DNA of 50,359 bases, taken from positions 1-50,359 of the forward strand of contig QMPV01000004.1 in assembly GCA_003648765.1 (NCBI GenBank), given 5' to 3'. The notes below the pieces were generated by a model. That model was given only the letters and a program-made list of their open reading frames with translations, searched no databases and was not told the origin of the DNA. A program made the translations under genes and the position numbers. This document shows, piece by piece, positions 27,020 to 35,698 of the stretch (positions are counted from its first letter, which is position 1; each line of letters opens with the position of its first letter). The stretch comes from Candidatus Aminicenantota bacterium. Its GTDB lineage: Bacteria > Acidobacteriota > Aminicenantia > Aminicenantales > Aminicenantaceae.

Positions 27020-28096
27020 TTATTCCGAGGTTAACTCGATTAATTCATATTCCCGGGAGCCTAGGCCAATTTGTTGAGCGTGCTCCAATTGAATTTCCCA
27101 GTTGATGCCAGTTAATTTTCGCAATAAATCTTCTCCGGCTTGCTGGTTAACCAGGTCGACTGAAGCTTGGTCAATAGCCACGGGATCTTGACTGCTCAAA
27201 ATTCCAATATCATCCACAATGAAGTGCCTTTCTTTAGACATACAATCGCAATCTTTAGTGATTTTAACCAAATAATTCAAGTAAACAGCCTGAAGAGGTA
27301 GCCCTTGGTGGACAGCCCAAGCATATTCAGCCATTTTTTTCTGAATAAGTTCAGAACTTTCACTCCAACGAAGTTTAATAGCTCCGACTGGGCAGACAGC
27401 CAGGCACTCCCCACAACCGATACATTTTTCATCGTCTATTCGGACATGGCCTTCTTCGGGAATAATAGCTGCGGTAGGACAGAAAGCCCGGCAGAGGAGG
27501 CAATACCGGCAAGACTTTGTTTTTACCCAGGGATGAACGTCAGAATGTTGTTCCAGTTTGCCGACTCGAGCGGCGCAGCCCATGCCTAAATTTTTAATGG
27601 CGCCCCCAAAGCCGGTCAAAATGTGGCCAGTGAAATGGCTGAGACAGAAGAGATAGTCGATGGTAGCTAGCAAGCTCGCGATTTTTGCTTTTTGAATATG
27701 AGGGAGATGTACTTCGATTTCATATTTATCCCGGCCAACGAGACCGTCGGCAATAATGACAGGGATGCCAGTGTTTTCTTGGCTAAAACCATGTTGAGCG
27801 GCCAATTGAAGGTGCTCAGCTGCATTGGAGCGGAGTCCTGTGTAAAGGGTATTGGTGTCAGTCCAGAAAAGACGCTTGGTTCGAGTGGCCAGAAAATTAA
27901 TAAGAGTTTTTAGCCAACTTGGCGTAATAAAGCCGTAATTATTCTTCTCGCCAAAATGAATTTTTAGAGCCACGAAAGAGGAAGAATCAAGCGCGGATAA
28001 ATCCACCAGAGGTTCAGTGACTTGCCATGTTTTCTGGGCTAAGATGTCGTCGTTCTCCCGATGATTAGCCCGGAGAAAATAAACCCTACTTTTCAT
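27020..28096 (-). CDS. DUF362 domain protein with 2x[4Fe-4S] ferredoxin domain
   Basis: 358 residues. The DUF362 part (KIHFGEKNNYGFI, WTDTNTLYTGLRSNAAEHL, LSHFTGHILTGFGGAIKNLGMGCAAR) surrounds a bacterial-type ferredoxin insert with two CxxCxxCxxxCP clusters: CRYCLLCRAFCP and CIGCGECLAVCP. Expected to bind two [4Fe-4S] clusters and act as an electron carrier or redox scaffold in anaerobes; no precise reaction is established. It lies 21 bp downstream of the class V aminotransferase gene, so the two likely form an operon. No signal peptide, so cytoplasmic. Confidence 0.88.
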   Translation of the reverse strand: MKSRVYFLRANHRENDDILAQKTWQVTEPLVDLSALDSSSFVALKIHFGEKNNYGFITPSWLKTLINFLATRTKRLFWTDTNTLYTGLRSNAAEHLQLAAQHGFSQENTGIPVIIADGLVGRDKYEIEVHLPHIQKAKIASLLATIDYLFCLSHFTGHILTGFGGAIKNLGMGCAARVGKLEQHSDVHPWVKTKSCRYCLLCRAFCPTAAIIPEEGHVRIDDEKCIGCGECLAVCPVGAIKLRWSESSELIQKKMAEYAWAVHQGLPLQAVYLNYLVKITKDCDCMSKERHFIVDDIGILSSQDPVAIDQASVDLVNQQAGEDLLRKLTGINWEIQLEHAQQIGLGSREYELIELTSE

Positions 28097-28117
28097 CCTG
28101 GCCTAGGCCGAAAATAT

Positions 28118-29272
28118 TCAGTGAATTTTTTCTGAGAGTATTTGCTCAGCCCGTTCGATGGCTCGACCTTTTTCTAATTTATAGCCTAAAGCAAGCAATG
28201 TCTTTTCAATGGCTTCGAGAGCAAAGATGACTTGGGAAGAAGAAAGGTTGCCCATATGTCCCAGACGGAAGACTTGTCCCTGTAATTCTCCCAGACCACC
28301 AGCTACAATAACTCCATTTTCAGCCAGAAGCTGACGGAATTCTTTGTCTTTGATCTCCGGAGGATAGAGGATAACCGAGAGCGTATCGGCTAGGAAGGCT
28401 TCTTGAGTAAAAAGCGATAAGCCCATCGTGGTTAGAGCAGCTCGAATGGCTCGGGCGGTTTGGGCGTGACGGCGGAAGCGTTCGGGCAATCCTTCTTCTA
28501 TCACTAGACGAAGTCCCTCATTAAAAGCCCTGATTTCATTCACACAGGGGGTTGAAAAATATTTAGAGGGGTCTTTCATGACGGGCAACCAGCGCAGAAT
28601 ATCTGAATAGTAAGCAGGGATTTTAGCCATATTTTTTCTTTTGACCATGGCCCGGGGTGAAAAAACTAAGATGGCCAATCCAGGAGGAACCCCAAAACAT
28701 TTTTGGGCAGCAGTCAATACCACATCAATTCCCCAATCATCCAACCTTTCTTCAATGCCTCCAGTGGCGCAGACTCCATCAAGGATAAAGAGGGTGCCGT
28801 ATTCTTTACAGATTTCAACATAACTTCGAATAGGAGCACAGGCACCGGTGGCTGTATCCACATGAGTTGAGACAACCACAGCGTAATTGTTTTCAGCCAG
28901 CTTATTTTCCATTTCTTCAGGGGTCACGGCCCGACCCAGGGGACTTTGAATTATATCTCCTTGGAGATCAAAACTGGCTAGAATCTCCTTCATCCTTTGG
29001 CCGAAATATCCTTGCGAGAGAACCAGGACGCGATCTTCGGGGGAGACTGTATTCAGGAGGGCAATTTCCATCGCTAATGTTCCAGCGCCCGCGATGATAA
29101 AGGGTTGTCCTTCAGCAGTAAAAACGACTTTTTTCAAATTGGCCAGAGCTTCTTTGAATTCGGCCACAAAATCTGGACTCACGTGAGAGATGGTAGGTAA
29201 GGAAAGAGAATGAATTATACGGGGATGGACAGGCGTGGGTCCAGGAATTAAAAGTAATTTTTCTTGTGACAT
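28118..29272 (-). CDS. Class V aminotransferase (alanine-glyoxylate / serine-glyoxylate type)
   Basis: 384 residues, PLP-dependent fold type I. The N-terminus LLLIPGPTPVHPRI is diagnostic for the alanine-glyoxylate/serine-pyruvate aminotransferase and soluble-hydrogenase-subunit group. The phosphate loop region is AGAGTLAMEIAL, the PLP-facing Asp is in FILDGVCATGG, and the Schiff-base Lys is in TAAQKCFGVPPG. ATG at 29272 follows GTGGAG; the frame extends 14 codons upstream but without support. Likely links glyoxylate or serine with alanine/pyruvate; the amino donor is not predictable. Forms an operon with the DUF362 gene. Confidence 0.9.
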   Translation of the reverse strand: MSQEKLLLIPGPTPVHPRIIHSLSLPTISHVSPDFVAEFKEALANLKKVVFTAEGQPFIIAGAGTLAMEIALLNTVSPEDRVLVLSQGYFGQRMKEILASFDLQGDIIQSPLGRAVTPEEMENKLAENNYAVVVSTHVDTATGACAPIRSYVEICKEYGTLFILDGVCATGGIEERLDDWGIDVVLTAAQKCFGVPPGLAILVFSPRAMVKRKNMAKIPAYYSDILRWLPVMKDPSKYFSTPCVNEIRAFNEGLRLVIEEGLPERFRRHAQTARAIRAALTTMGLSLFTQEAFLADTLSVILYPPEIKDKEFRQLLAENGVIVAGGLGELQGQVFRLGHMGNLSSSQVIFALEAIEKTLLALGYKLEKGRAIERAEQILSEKIH

Positions 29273-29788
29273 GAGTTTTTCTCCACTATGAATTAAGAAT
29301 ATATTGTGGGCCATCCTTTTCTATAAATCAAGGCTTTTTCTCACAGCCAGGATGATTTATGAATAATCCGTTAGTCCAGAGTGTCTGGAATAATTGAAAG
29401 ACAAATATCTAGAAATTATAAAATTTGTCAACATTAATTATTCAAATGTTACTCTGACCTTGACTATAATTATGCGTTTACTCCTCGATGACCCCAATTG
29501 GATTTTTGCTCACCTCGAGTGATTTGCGAAAGATAAAAACCTGGTCCTGTAACCCTGTTTCACTAGGGGAAGGTAGATGTTCCTCTCTTGTTAAAATAAT
29601 ACAATTGATTCCGAGTCGGGTTCTTGGGGACAATTATTAGGTGGACAATCTCAAAATCGGAGTCAAGTGAAGTTTCTTTTGGGCTTAAATCGCTTAGATT
29701 ACTCTTTTCTTTTTTCTTGCCCTTCTTCTCATCAAAATTATTATTCTTTATCGGCTAATTTTGAATTGAGTTTTGGGAATGTTCTCTT
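29273..29788. other. Intergenic region between rpoD and aminotransferase
   Basis: About 515 bp, both neighbours on the minus strand. A small perfect hairpin TCCAGA-GTG-TCTGGA lies near 29374-29388. A weak minus-strand promoter candidate for the aminotransferase is TTGACA (29426-29431) with TATTTG 18 bp on. No gene seen. Confidence 0.4.
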
Positions 29789-31414
29789 TCAGTAATTATC
29801 CAGAAAAGAACGAAGCTTCTTACTTCGACTGGGATGCTTAAGTTTCCGGAGAGCTTTAGCTTCAATCTGGCGGATTCTTTCTCGAGTGACTTTAAATTGC
29901 TGCCCCACTTCTTCCAGAGTATGCTCGTTACCATCTCCCAAACCAAAGCGCATTTTCAGGACTTTGGCTTCTCTTTCGGTGAGGGTTTTGAGGGCCTCTT
30001 CAATTTGTTCCCGGAGATTACTGTGGATGACAGCATCAGGAGGAGAAGGAATACCTTTATCTTCAATAAAGTCACCCAAATGGCTATCTTCTTCTTCGCC
30101 AATAGGTGTTTCCAGAGAGATAGGTTCTTGAGCTATTTTGATTATCTTCCTGACTTTATTGACGGGCATATCCATTTTTTTGGCGATTTCTTCACAGGTG
30201 GGTTCGCGGCCGATTTCTTGCACTAGAGCTCGCGAAACTCGGACTAGCTTGTTGATTGTTTCGATCATATGGACTGGGATCCGAATAGTTCGGGCCTGGT
30301 CGGCAATAGCTCGGGTGATGGCCTGACGGATCCACCAAGTAGCATAAGTAGAAAATTTGTAGCCCCGGCGATATTCAAATTTTTCAACTGCCTTCATCAA
30401 GCCCATATTGCCTTCTTGGATCAAATCCAAAAATTGGAGACCTCGATTGCTATATTTTTTGGCGATTGATACGACTAAACGTAAATTAGCGGCCACCAAT
30501 TCTTTTTTGGCTTGGTCACTTATTTTTTTGCCGGTGGTTATGGACCGAATAATGCGCCGCAATCCATGAGAGTCAAGACCAATTTCTTCTTGAAAAGACT
30601 TTAACAGCTTATTGATTTCCTTGATATTAGCTTCGATGGCTTTTTTCTCTTTGGCATTTTTAGTTGAGGTCAGAGAGGCAGTTAATTCATCTCGGCTTTC
30701 TTCCAATTCATTAATCGCCCGGAGTTTTTCCCGCAGATTCTCAATGATTCTTTCCTGCTGAGTGGGTTTAATGTTCATGTTCCGGATAATTCTTGACATC
30801 TTGACGATGAGTCTTCCCCGGGCAATGGTATTTTTTTTCTTGCGAGGGATTTTTTCTAGTTGTTGCCCCAATTGCTTTATTTCAGCTATTTTAGCTAGAA
30901 TTTTGTTTCTGTTTTCCTCTAGCTTGCCTTCGGATAAATCTTCCTCGGTGAATTCAAACATATCCTGGAGGATAAGGGGGTTATCCTTGATTTTCTCTTC
31001 TAACGCTAAGATTTCATTGAGGATAATTCGGGTTTTAGATAAAGCTTTTATTACCTGTTTTTCCCCCCGCTCAATTTCTTTAGCAATGGCGATTTCTCCC
31101 TCCCGAGTCAGCAGGGAGATATTGCCCATTTCTCGCAAATAAAGTTTTACCGGGTCAGTCGTCCTTTCTAGACCTTCTAGTGAGACTTCATCTGCTTTGC
31201 GGCGTTTGGGGATAACGGCCCGGTGTTTATCCAGGATTTTTATCCCGTAATCATCCATGGAACTGAGGAAATCATCGAAATCTTCTTCTGAATCAAATTC
31301 ATCCTGGAGGGAGTCCAATTCGTCGATTAGGAGATATCCCCGGCGTCGTCCTTTGGAGATAAGTTCAGCTATATCATCAATTTCGTTCTCATGAATTTTT
31401 TCATCGTCAGACAC
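29789..31414 (-). CDS. rpoD: RNA polymerase primary sigma factor RpoD
   Basis: 541 residues. Region 1.1 acidic part ([10 protein letters not shown] to [11 protein letters not shown]), region 1.2 ([30 protein letters not shown]), a non-conserved linker, region 2 ([73 protein letters not shown] region), region 3, and region 4.2 with the -35 recognition helix ([20 protein letters not shown]). GTG at 31414 has GAGGT six bases upstream; a TTG six codons earlier lacks one. It lies 31 bp downstream of dnaG in the classical macromolecular-synthesis order. Confidence 0.96.
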   Translation of the reverse strand: MSDDEKIHENEIDDIAELISKGRRRGYLLIDELDSLQDEFDSEEDFDDFLSSMDDYGIKILDKHRAVIPKRRKADEVSLEGLERTTDPVKLYLREMGNISLLTREGEIAIAKEIERGEKQVIKALSKTRIILNEILALEEKIKDNPLILQDMFEFTEEDLSEGKLEENRNKILAKIAEIKQLGQQLEKIPRKKKNTIARGRLIVKMSRIIRNMNIKPTQQERIIENLREKLRAINELEESRDELTASLTSTKNAKEKKAIEANIKEINKLLKSFQEEIGLDSHGLRRIIRSITTGKKISDQAKKELVAANLRLVVSIAKKYSNRGLQFLDLIQEGNMGLMKAVEKFEYRRGYKFSTYATWWIRQAITRAIADQARTIRIPVHMIETINKLVRVSRALVQEIGREPTCEEIAKKMDMPVNKVRKIIKIAQEPISLETPIGEEEDSHLGDFIEDKGIPSPPDAVIHSNLREQIEEALKTLTEREAKVLKMRFGLGDGNEHTLEEVGQQFKVTRERIRQIEAKALRKLKHPSRSKKLRSFLDNY

Positions 31415-31445
31415 TTTGGCACCTCGTTCCAAATGTTTATTTTAA

Positions 31446-33188
31446 TTATAGCATTGATTCCTGATTCAACAGCTCTGATTGCAGCTTTTTTTTCTCCTGG
31501 AGTTCAGCCAGGAGGGGTGTAATCGCTTCTTTTTGCCCAGTTTTTTCTAGCTTTACGATTTGAGTTTTAAGCTCTTTTATTTGTTTTTCCAGAGAGTGCT
31601 TCCGGAGACAAAGTAGACAATCCAGAGCTTCTTGCCTGTCTCCCGGGGGCGAGGTTTCTTGAAGAATGGCGGAGAGGGCCGAGAATATCTCGGGAGGAAG
31701 AGAGGACTTGATTTCGTGATAAACGGGTGCTTTTCGCTGATCTAGTTTTTCTAGGATAAATTTTATTACTGGTTGACTTTTTAAGCCGGTGAAATCATCT
31801 AAGCTGATTTGCTCTAGAATTTCCGGTGCTACTTCGGGATTAGTAAAGATTATTTGCAGGAGACGCTTTTCGGCTGTCAGAAAGAGCTGTTGACTACTTC
31901 GGGGACTTGGGGCTGTCTCTTTTTTAAACAGGGACCGGAATAATGTTTCTTCCAGATTGAGAAGTTCACTGGCTTTTTTGATATATTCACTTTGGATGAG
32001 AGGGTCCGGAATACGGGCAATTTCAGCCGCGATTTCCCGAGCTAGAGAAGCTTTTTCTTCAGGTAGATTTAAGTTGCGTCCTTGAGCTCGATATTTCACT
32101 AGAAATTTAAAACCAAATTCCTTTTGTTCGTAAAGCCGCCGAAATTGTTGGTGACCGTAGCGTTGTAGATAAGTGTCAGGGTCCGTGTCTTCTGGAAGAA
32201 GGATCACGGCCACTCTTAACCCTTGGGATAATCCTAGGGAAACGGCTCGGAGGGCGGCTTTCTGACCAGCAGCATCTCCGTCGTAACAGACGGTTAATTG
32301 AGGAGCAAAACGATGAGCTAGGCTGGTTTGAGCCGGTGTCAGGCTAGTTCCAAGAGAAGCTACCACATTTTTGAATCCAGCTTGATAAAGAGCTAAGAAA
32401 TCAGTGTAGCCTTCCACCAAAATTATCTCGCGGGCTTCCCGGATGGCATTTTTATTGAAGTTGAGACCATAAAGCCATTGTCCTTTGGTATAAATGGGAG
32501 TATCAGGAGAGTTGAGATATTTAGGGGATTCGTCAAAGATGGTTCGGCCGCCAAAACCCAAAACTTGACCGGTTAAATTGAAAATGGGGAAAATTATTCG
32601 ACCTCGGAACCGGTCATAATACCGGTTTTCTTGAGATTTTTTGAGAACCAAGCCCGCCTTTTCTAAGAGGCTTTCCGGAATTTTTTTAGTTCGAAAAAAA
32701 GCAATGAGGGCTTCCCAAGAATGAAGAGCATAGCCAAGTTTGAAATAGTCAATAGTTTCCTTGGTTAGGCCTCTTTTTTTAAGATAAGCGAGAGCCTTTT
32801 GCCCTTCAGATGTGCTGTAAAGATTTTTTCGAAAATAGCCCAAGGCTAATTCATTTATCCGGTAAAGTTTTTCTTCCAGCTTTTGTTGTTGGCGAGAGGC
32901 TGACTTTGGGGAAGGAAGAGGAATGTTATACCGTCTGGCTAGGAAACGCACCGCTTCGGGAAAACTGAGTTGTTCCTTTTCCATAACCAGGGTAAAAATA
33001 TCTCCACCTCGGCCGCAGCCAAAGCAATGATAGAGTTGTTTCTCTTCATCAACATTGAAGGATGGCTCTTTTTCCGAATGGAAAGGGCAGAGCCCGACGT
33101 ACTTACTGCCTCTTTTTTTTAAATTGGTATAAAGAGAAGCGACATCAACTATACTAACAGTCTGCTTGATTTTATCGACGATTTCCAT
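31446..33188 (-). CDS. dnaG: DNA primase DnaG
   Basis: 580 residues. N-terminal zinc-binding domain with Cys34, His37, Cys55 and Cys58 (LCPFHSEKEPSF, YHCFGCG). The RNA-polymerase core includes a TOPRIM fold with LVEGYTDFLALYQAG and CYDGDAAGQKAALRA, which supply the metal-binding acidic residues. A C-terminal helical domain binds DnaB. It makes RNA primers at the replication fork. The promoter upstream is strong. The leader lacks a clear Shine-Dalgarno. rpoD follows on the same transcript. Confidence 0.96.
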   Translation of the reverse strand: MEIVDKIKQTVSIVDVASLYTNLKKRGSKYVGLCPFHSEKEPSFNVDEEKQLYHCFGCGRGGDIFTLVMEKEQLSFPEAVRFLARRYNIPLPSPKSASRQQQKLEEKLYRINELALGYFRKNLYSTSEGQKALAYLKKRGLTKETIDYFKLGYALHSWEALIAFFRTKKIPESLLEKAGLVLKKSQENRYYDRFRGRIIFPIFNLTGQVLGFGGRTIFDESPKYLNSPDTPIYTKGQWLYGLNFNKNAIREAREIILVEGYTDFLALYQAGFKNVVASLGTSLTPAQTSLAHRFAPQLTVCYDGDAAGQKAALRAVSLGLSQGLRVAVILLPEDTDPDTYLQRYGHQQFRRLYEQKEFGFKFLVKYRAQGRNLNLPEEKASLAREIAAEIARIPDPLIQSEYIKKASELLNLEETLFRSLFKKETAPSPRSSQQLFLTAEKRLLQIIFTNPEVAPEILEQISLDDFTGLKSQPVIKFILEKLDQRKAPVYHEIKSSLPPEIFSALSAILQETSPPGDRQEALDCLLCLRKHSLEKQIKELKTQIVKLEKTGQKEAITPLLAELQEKKKLQSELLNQESML

Positions 33189-33224
33189 GAAATTTCAGGA
33201 ATAATTGACAGTATTAACTCATAA

Positions 33225-33253
33225 AATATAGGGAGAGCAGAGCTACTTGTCAA
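33225..33253 (-). promoter_or_regulatory. Sigma-70 promoter of dnaG-rpoD
   Basis: On the minus strand a perfect TTGACA (33248-33253), 17 bp, then TATATT (33225-33230). Same hexamers and spacing as the promoter of the ribbon-helix-helix gene. Start predicted near 33218, about 30 bases before dnaG. Confidence 0.7.
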
Positions 33254-33273
33254 GCTAAGGAGCATTTTTTGTT

Positions 33274-34020
33274 TTATTCTAGATGATTTATCAAACTGGC
33301 CAGGTAACCAGCCCCAAAGCCGTTGTCAATATTGACTACAGCTACGCCTCCTGGGCAGGAATTAAGCATAGCTAGTAGAGCGGCTAACCCTTTAAAACTG
33401 GCCCCATAGCCGATACTAGTGGGACAGGCGATGACTGGGGCTTTGACCAAGCCGGCAATGACACTGGGTAAAGCTCCCTCCATGCCGGCTACTGTAATCA
33501 CTACTCGGGCCATCTTTAAGCGTTGATATTCTCCCAGAAGCCGGTGAAGACCAGCCACCCCAACGTCATAAATTTTCGCTACTTCATTCCCCAGAATTTC
33601 ACAGGTGACCACCGCCTCTTCGGCAACTGGAATGTCGGAAGTGCCCGCAGTCACCACCGCAATAATTCCCTTTCCTGGCGGAGGTTCATTCACTTGGAGG
33701 TAGGCGGCCTTAGCCAGAGAATTATATTCCAATTGGGGAATTTCTTTGGCTATCTTTTCAAAAGCAGGTGGTTCCAGGCGAGTAATGAGTAAATTACTCT
33801 GTTTTGCTACGATTTCATGAGCTATCTTGATAATTTGCTCCACTGTTTTTCCCGGCCCATAAATAACTTCCGGGAGCCCTTTGCGCAATTCCCGGTGGTG
33901 GTCAATTTTGGCAAAAGATAAATCTTGGTAGGGATAGTCTTGCAGTAATTCCAAGATTTCTTCCAGGCTGATTTCCCCTTGTTGGAACCTGGTCAGAATA
34001 TCTTTAAGCCTTGATTTCAT
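33274..34020 (-). CDS. larB: Nickel-pincer cofactor biosynthesis protein LarB
   Basis: 248 residues. The C-terminal AIR-carboxylase-like (PurE) domain is clear: VVTAGTSDIPVAEEAVVTCEILG, DVGVAGLHRLLG, VITVAGMEGALPSVIAGLVKAPVIACPTSIGYGASF and IDNGFGAGYLA. LarB carboxylates and hydrolyses nicotinic acid adenine dinucleotide as the first step to the nickel-pincer nucleotide of lactate racemase and related enzymes. LarC and LarE are not adjacent. ATG at 34020 has GGGGTG just upstream; a GTG two codons earlier has no Shine-Dalgarno. The promoter overlaps that of lpxC on the other strand. Confidence 0.92.
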   Translation of the reverse strand: MKSRLKDILTRFQQGEISLEEILELLQDYPYQDLSFAKIDHHRELRKGLPEVIYGPGKTVEQIIKIAHEIVAKQSNLLITRLEPPAFEKIAKEIPQLEYNSLAKAAYLQVNEPPPGKGIIAVVTAGTSDIPVAEEAVVTCEILGNEVAKIYDVGVAGLHRLLGEYQRLKMARVVITVAGMEGALPSVIAGLVKAPVIACPTSIGYGASFKGLAALLAMLNSCPGGVAVVNIDNGFGAGYLASLINHLE

Positions 34021-34029
34021 GTCCACCCC

Positions 34030-34082
34030 AATATAGCAAATGAAGATATATTTGACAATTAGCTAGGGAGTTAGCTTATACT
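34030..34082. promoter_or_regulatory. Divergent larB / lpxC promoters sharing one -35 site
   Basis: For lpxC (+): TTGACA (34052-34057), 19 bp, TATACT (34077-34082). For larB (-): TTGTCA (34053-34058 read on the other strand), 17 bp, TATATT (34030-34035). The two -35 boxes lie on the same seven bases, TTGACAA. The larB start would leave almost no leader. Confidence 0.5.
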
Positions 34083-34102
34083 TACAAAAAGATGGCGGTA
34101 AG

Positions 34103-34939
34103 ATGTACACTTTAGAGCGTGAACTTTTCTTCTCGGGTAGGGGGGTCCACAGCGGTCAAGAGACGCGACTTAGATTGAAGCCTTCAACGACAGGCAGTAT
34201 ATTGCTTCAACCTCATCTGTCGCCCATAACGCCAGTTCTATTAACAGCTTGTGAGTTCGAAGCCCATGGTGGTACTGTACTAAAGACCAATAATTTTGTT
34301 CTCCGGACGGTGGAACATCTCCTGGCCAGTTTAATTTGTTTACGGATTGGCAGCCTGGAAATTCTTTGGGAAGGAGAAGAAGTGCCCATTCTAGATGGTA
34401 GTGCCGCTCCCTTTGTAGAAGAATTAGAGAAGGCGAGAAGACCCTTAGAGCAGAAAATGCCTCTTTTAAAAATAATCAAGCCTCTCGAAATTAAAGATGG
34501 TCAGGCCTGGGTGAGAGCTGAGCCGGCCGAAACATGGGAAATAAGTTATGAAATAGAATTTAATCATCCTGTGATTGCTCGCCAAGCTTTGACTCTGGAA
34601 ATTAGTGAGGAAACTTTTAAGCAGGCCATTGCTCCGGCTCGAACTTTCGGTTTTCTCCAGGATGTGGAAAATTTGAGAAGGATGGGCCTGGCCCATGGTT
34701 CTTCTTGGGAGAATACGGTTGTTTTGGGGGAAAGAGAAATAATCAATCCTCCCCTTCGTTTTCCAGATGAGTTTGTCCGACACAAAATTCTAGATTTTAT
34801 TGGTGATTTGGCTCTCCTCGGATGTTATTTACAAGGCCGGTTTTCAGCCTTTCGAGCCGGACACCAACTCCATCAGCAGTTGGTCAGATTGATTCGGGAC
34901 AATAAAAATTGCTGGATTTTGAAGGACAATTTTGTTTAA
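34103..34939 (+). CDS. lpxC: UDP-3-O-acyl-N-acetylglucosamine deacetylase LpxC
   Basis: 278 residues, the usual size. The committed, Zn-dependent step of lipid A synthesis. Zinc ligands His72 (TVEHLLA), His227 and Asp231 (VRHKILDFIGD) and catalytic His254 (GHQLH) are all present, as is the substrate-loop motif SGRGVHSG near the N-terminus and the LDGSAAPFVE segment with the catalytic Glu region. Its presence is strong evidence for lipopolysaccharide or lipid A in the outer membrane. Start ATG at 34103 follows GGTAAG. It lies upstream of the TPR-glmU-glmS operon but has its own promoter. Confidence 0.95.
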   Translation: MYTLERELFFSGRGVHSGQETRLRLKPSTTGSILLQPHLSPITPVLLTACEFEAHGGTVLKTNNFVLRTVEHLLASLICLRIGSLEILWEGEEVPILDGSAAPFVEELEKARRPLEQKMPLLKIIKPLEIKDGQAWVRAEPAETWEISYEIEFNHPVIARQALTLEISEETFKQAIAPARTFGFLQDVENLRRMGLAHGSSWENTVVLGEREIINPPLRFPDEFVRHKILDFIGDLALLGCYLQGRFSAFRAGHQLHQQLVRLIRDNKNCWILKDNFV

Positions 34940-35123
34940 AATAAAGCCTTATTGGGGGGAAAGAGCTAAGGCTCCACTTAAGAATGAAGCAACTTTGAGG
35001 ATGATGGTCAAGAAGATGAAATTTTCTAGCTTAAGAGTTATCTTTTAATCTTAATTTCAAGAGCGGAGGTGGGAAAAAAGCATTTTTTCTAATTGGACAA
35101 CTAGAGAGAGTCTCTGTCTCCAC

Positions 35124-35152
35124 TTGTCAAATGGGCTGAAGTCGGGTAGAAT
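35124..35152 (+). promoter_or_regulatory. Sigma-70 promoter of the TPR-glmU-glmS operon
   Basis: TTGTCA (35124-35129), 17 bp, TAGAAT (35147-35152). Predicted start near 35159, with GGGAGA then leading into the GTG start at 35189. Confidence 0.6.
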
Positions 35153-35188
35153 GTCACAATCTAAATTCTTGAAAAAAGGGAGATAAAA

Positions 35189-35698
35189 GTGGTTCAGAAA
35201 AATCAATCCAAAAAGGACAAATACGAAGAATCTTTAGTGGCTTTCCAAAAAGCAGTGGAAACCTTTCGTCGTGAAGATTTCGCCCGGGCAGCTGAGCTCT
35301 TCCGCAAATTTATTGAAAAATATGATGAGGAAAAAGAATTCGTTGACCGGGCTCAAATTTATTTAAGTATTTGTGAAAACCGTCTGCATCCTCCTGAAAT
35401 TAAATTAGAAGATTTTGAAGATTATTATTACTACAGTGTCTATCTTCTGAATCGGGGGGATTATGAACAAGCTCTGGAATATTTGAACAAAGCCCTGGAA
35501 AAAAAGCCGAAGGAGGCCAGACTTTATTACTTAATGGCCAATGCTTATTGTCGATTGGGCCAGACCGATGAGTGTTTGAAAAATTTAAAAAAAGCCATTC
35601 AATTGGATGATTTTTTCCGGATTCTGGCTCAGAACGAGCGCGATTTTGAACCCCTCTGGGAGGATAAGAAATTTAGACTTATTATTCGGATGGCATGA
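35189..35698 (+). CDS. Cytoplasmic TPR-repeat protein
   Basis: 169 residues with at least three tetratricopeptide-like helical pairs: about 16-50 (VAFQKAVETFRREDFARAAELFRKFIEKY), 77-112 (YYYSVYLLNRGDYEQALEYLNKALEKKP) and 113-140 (ARLYYLMANAYCRLGQTDECLKNLKKAIQLD). No signal peptide. The GTG start is supported by GGGAGA eight bases upstream. The stop overlaps the glmU start as ATGA, so the two are coupled. Probably a protein-protein adaptor; no specific partner is indicated. Confidence 0.8.
   Translation: MVQKNQSKKDKYEESLVAFQKAVETFRREDFARAAELFRKFIEKYDEEKEFVDRAQIYLSICENRLHPPEIKLEDFEDYYYYSVYLLNRGDYEQALEYLNKALEKKPKEARLYYLMANAYCRLGQTDECLKNLKKAIQLDDFFRILAQNERDFEPLWEDKKFRLIIRMA

Noticed and set aside
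33204..33231. Plus-strand TTGACA-16-TATAGG overlapping the dnaG promoter
   Set aside because: It would transcribe antisense into the end of larB; probably a by-product of A/T-rich promoter DNA.
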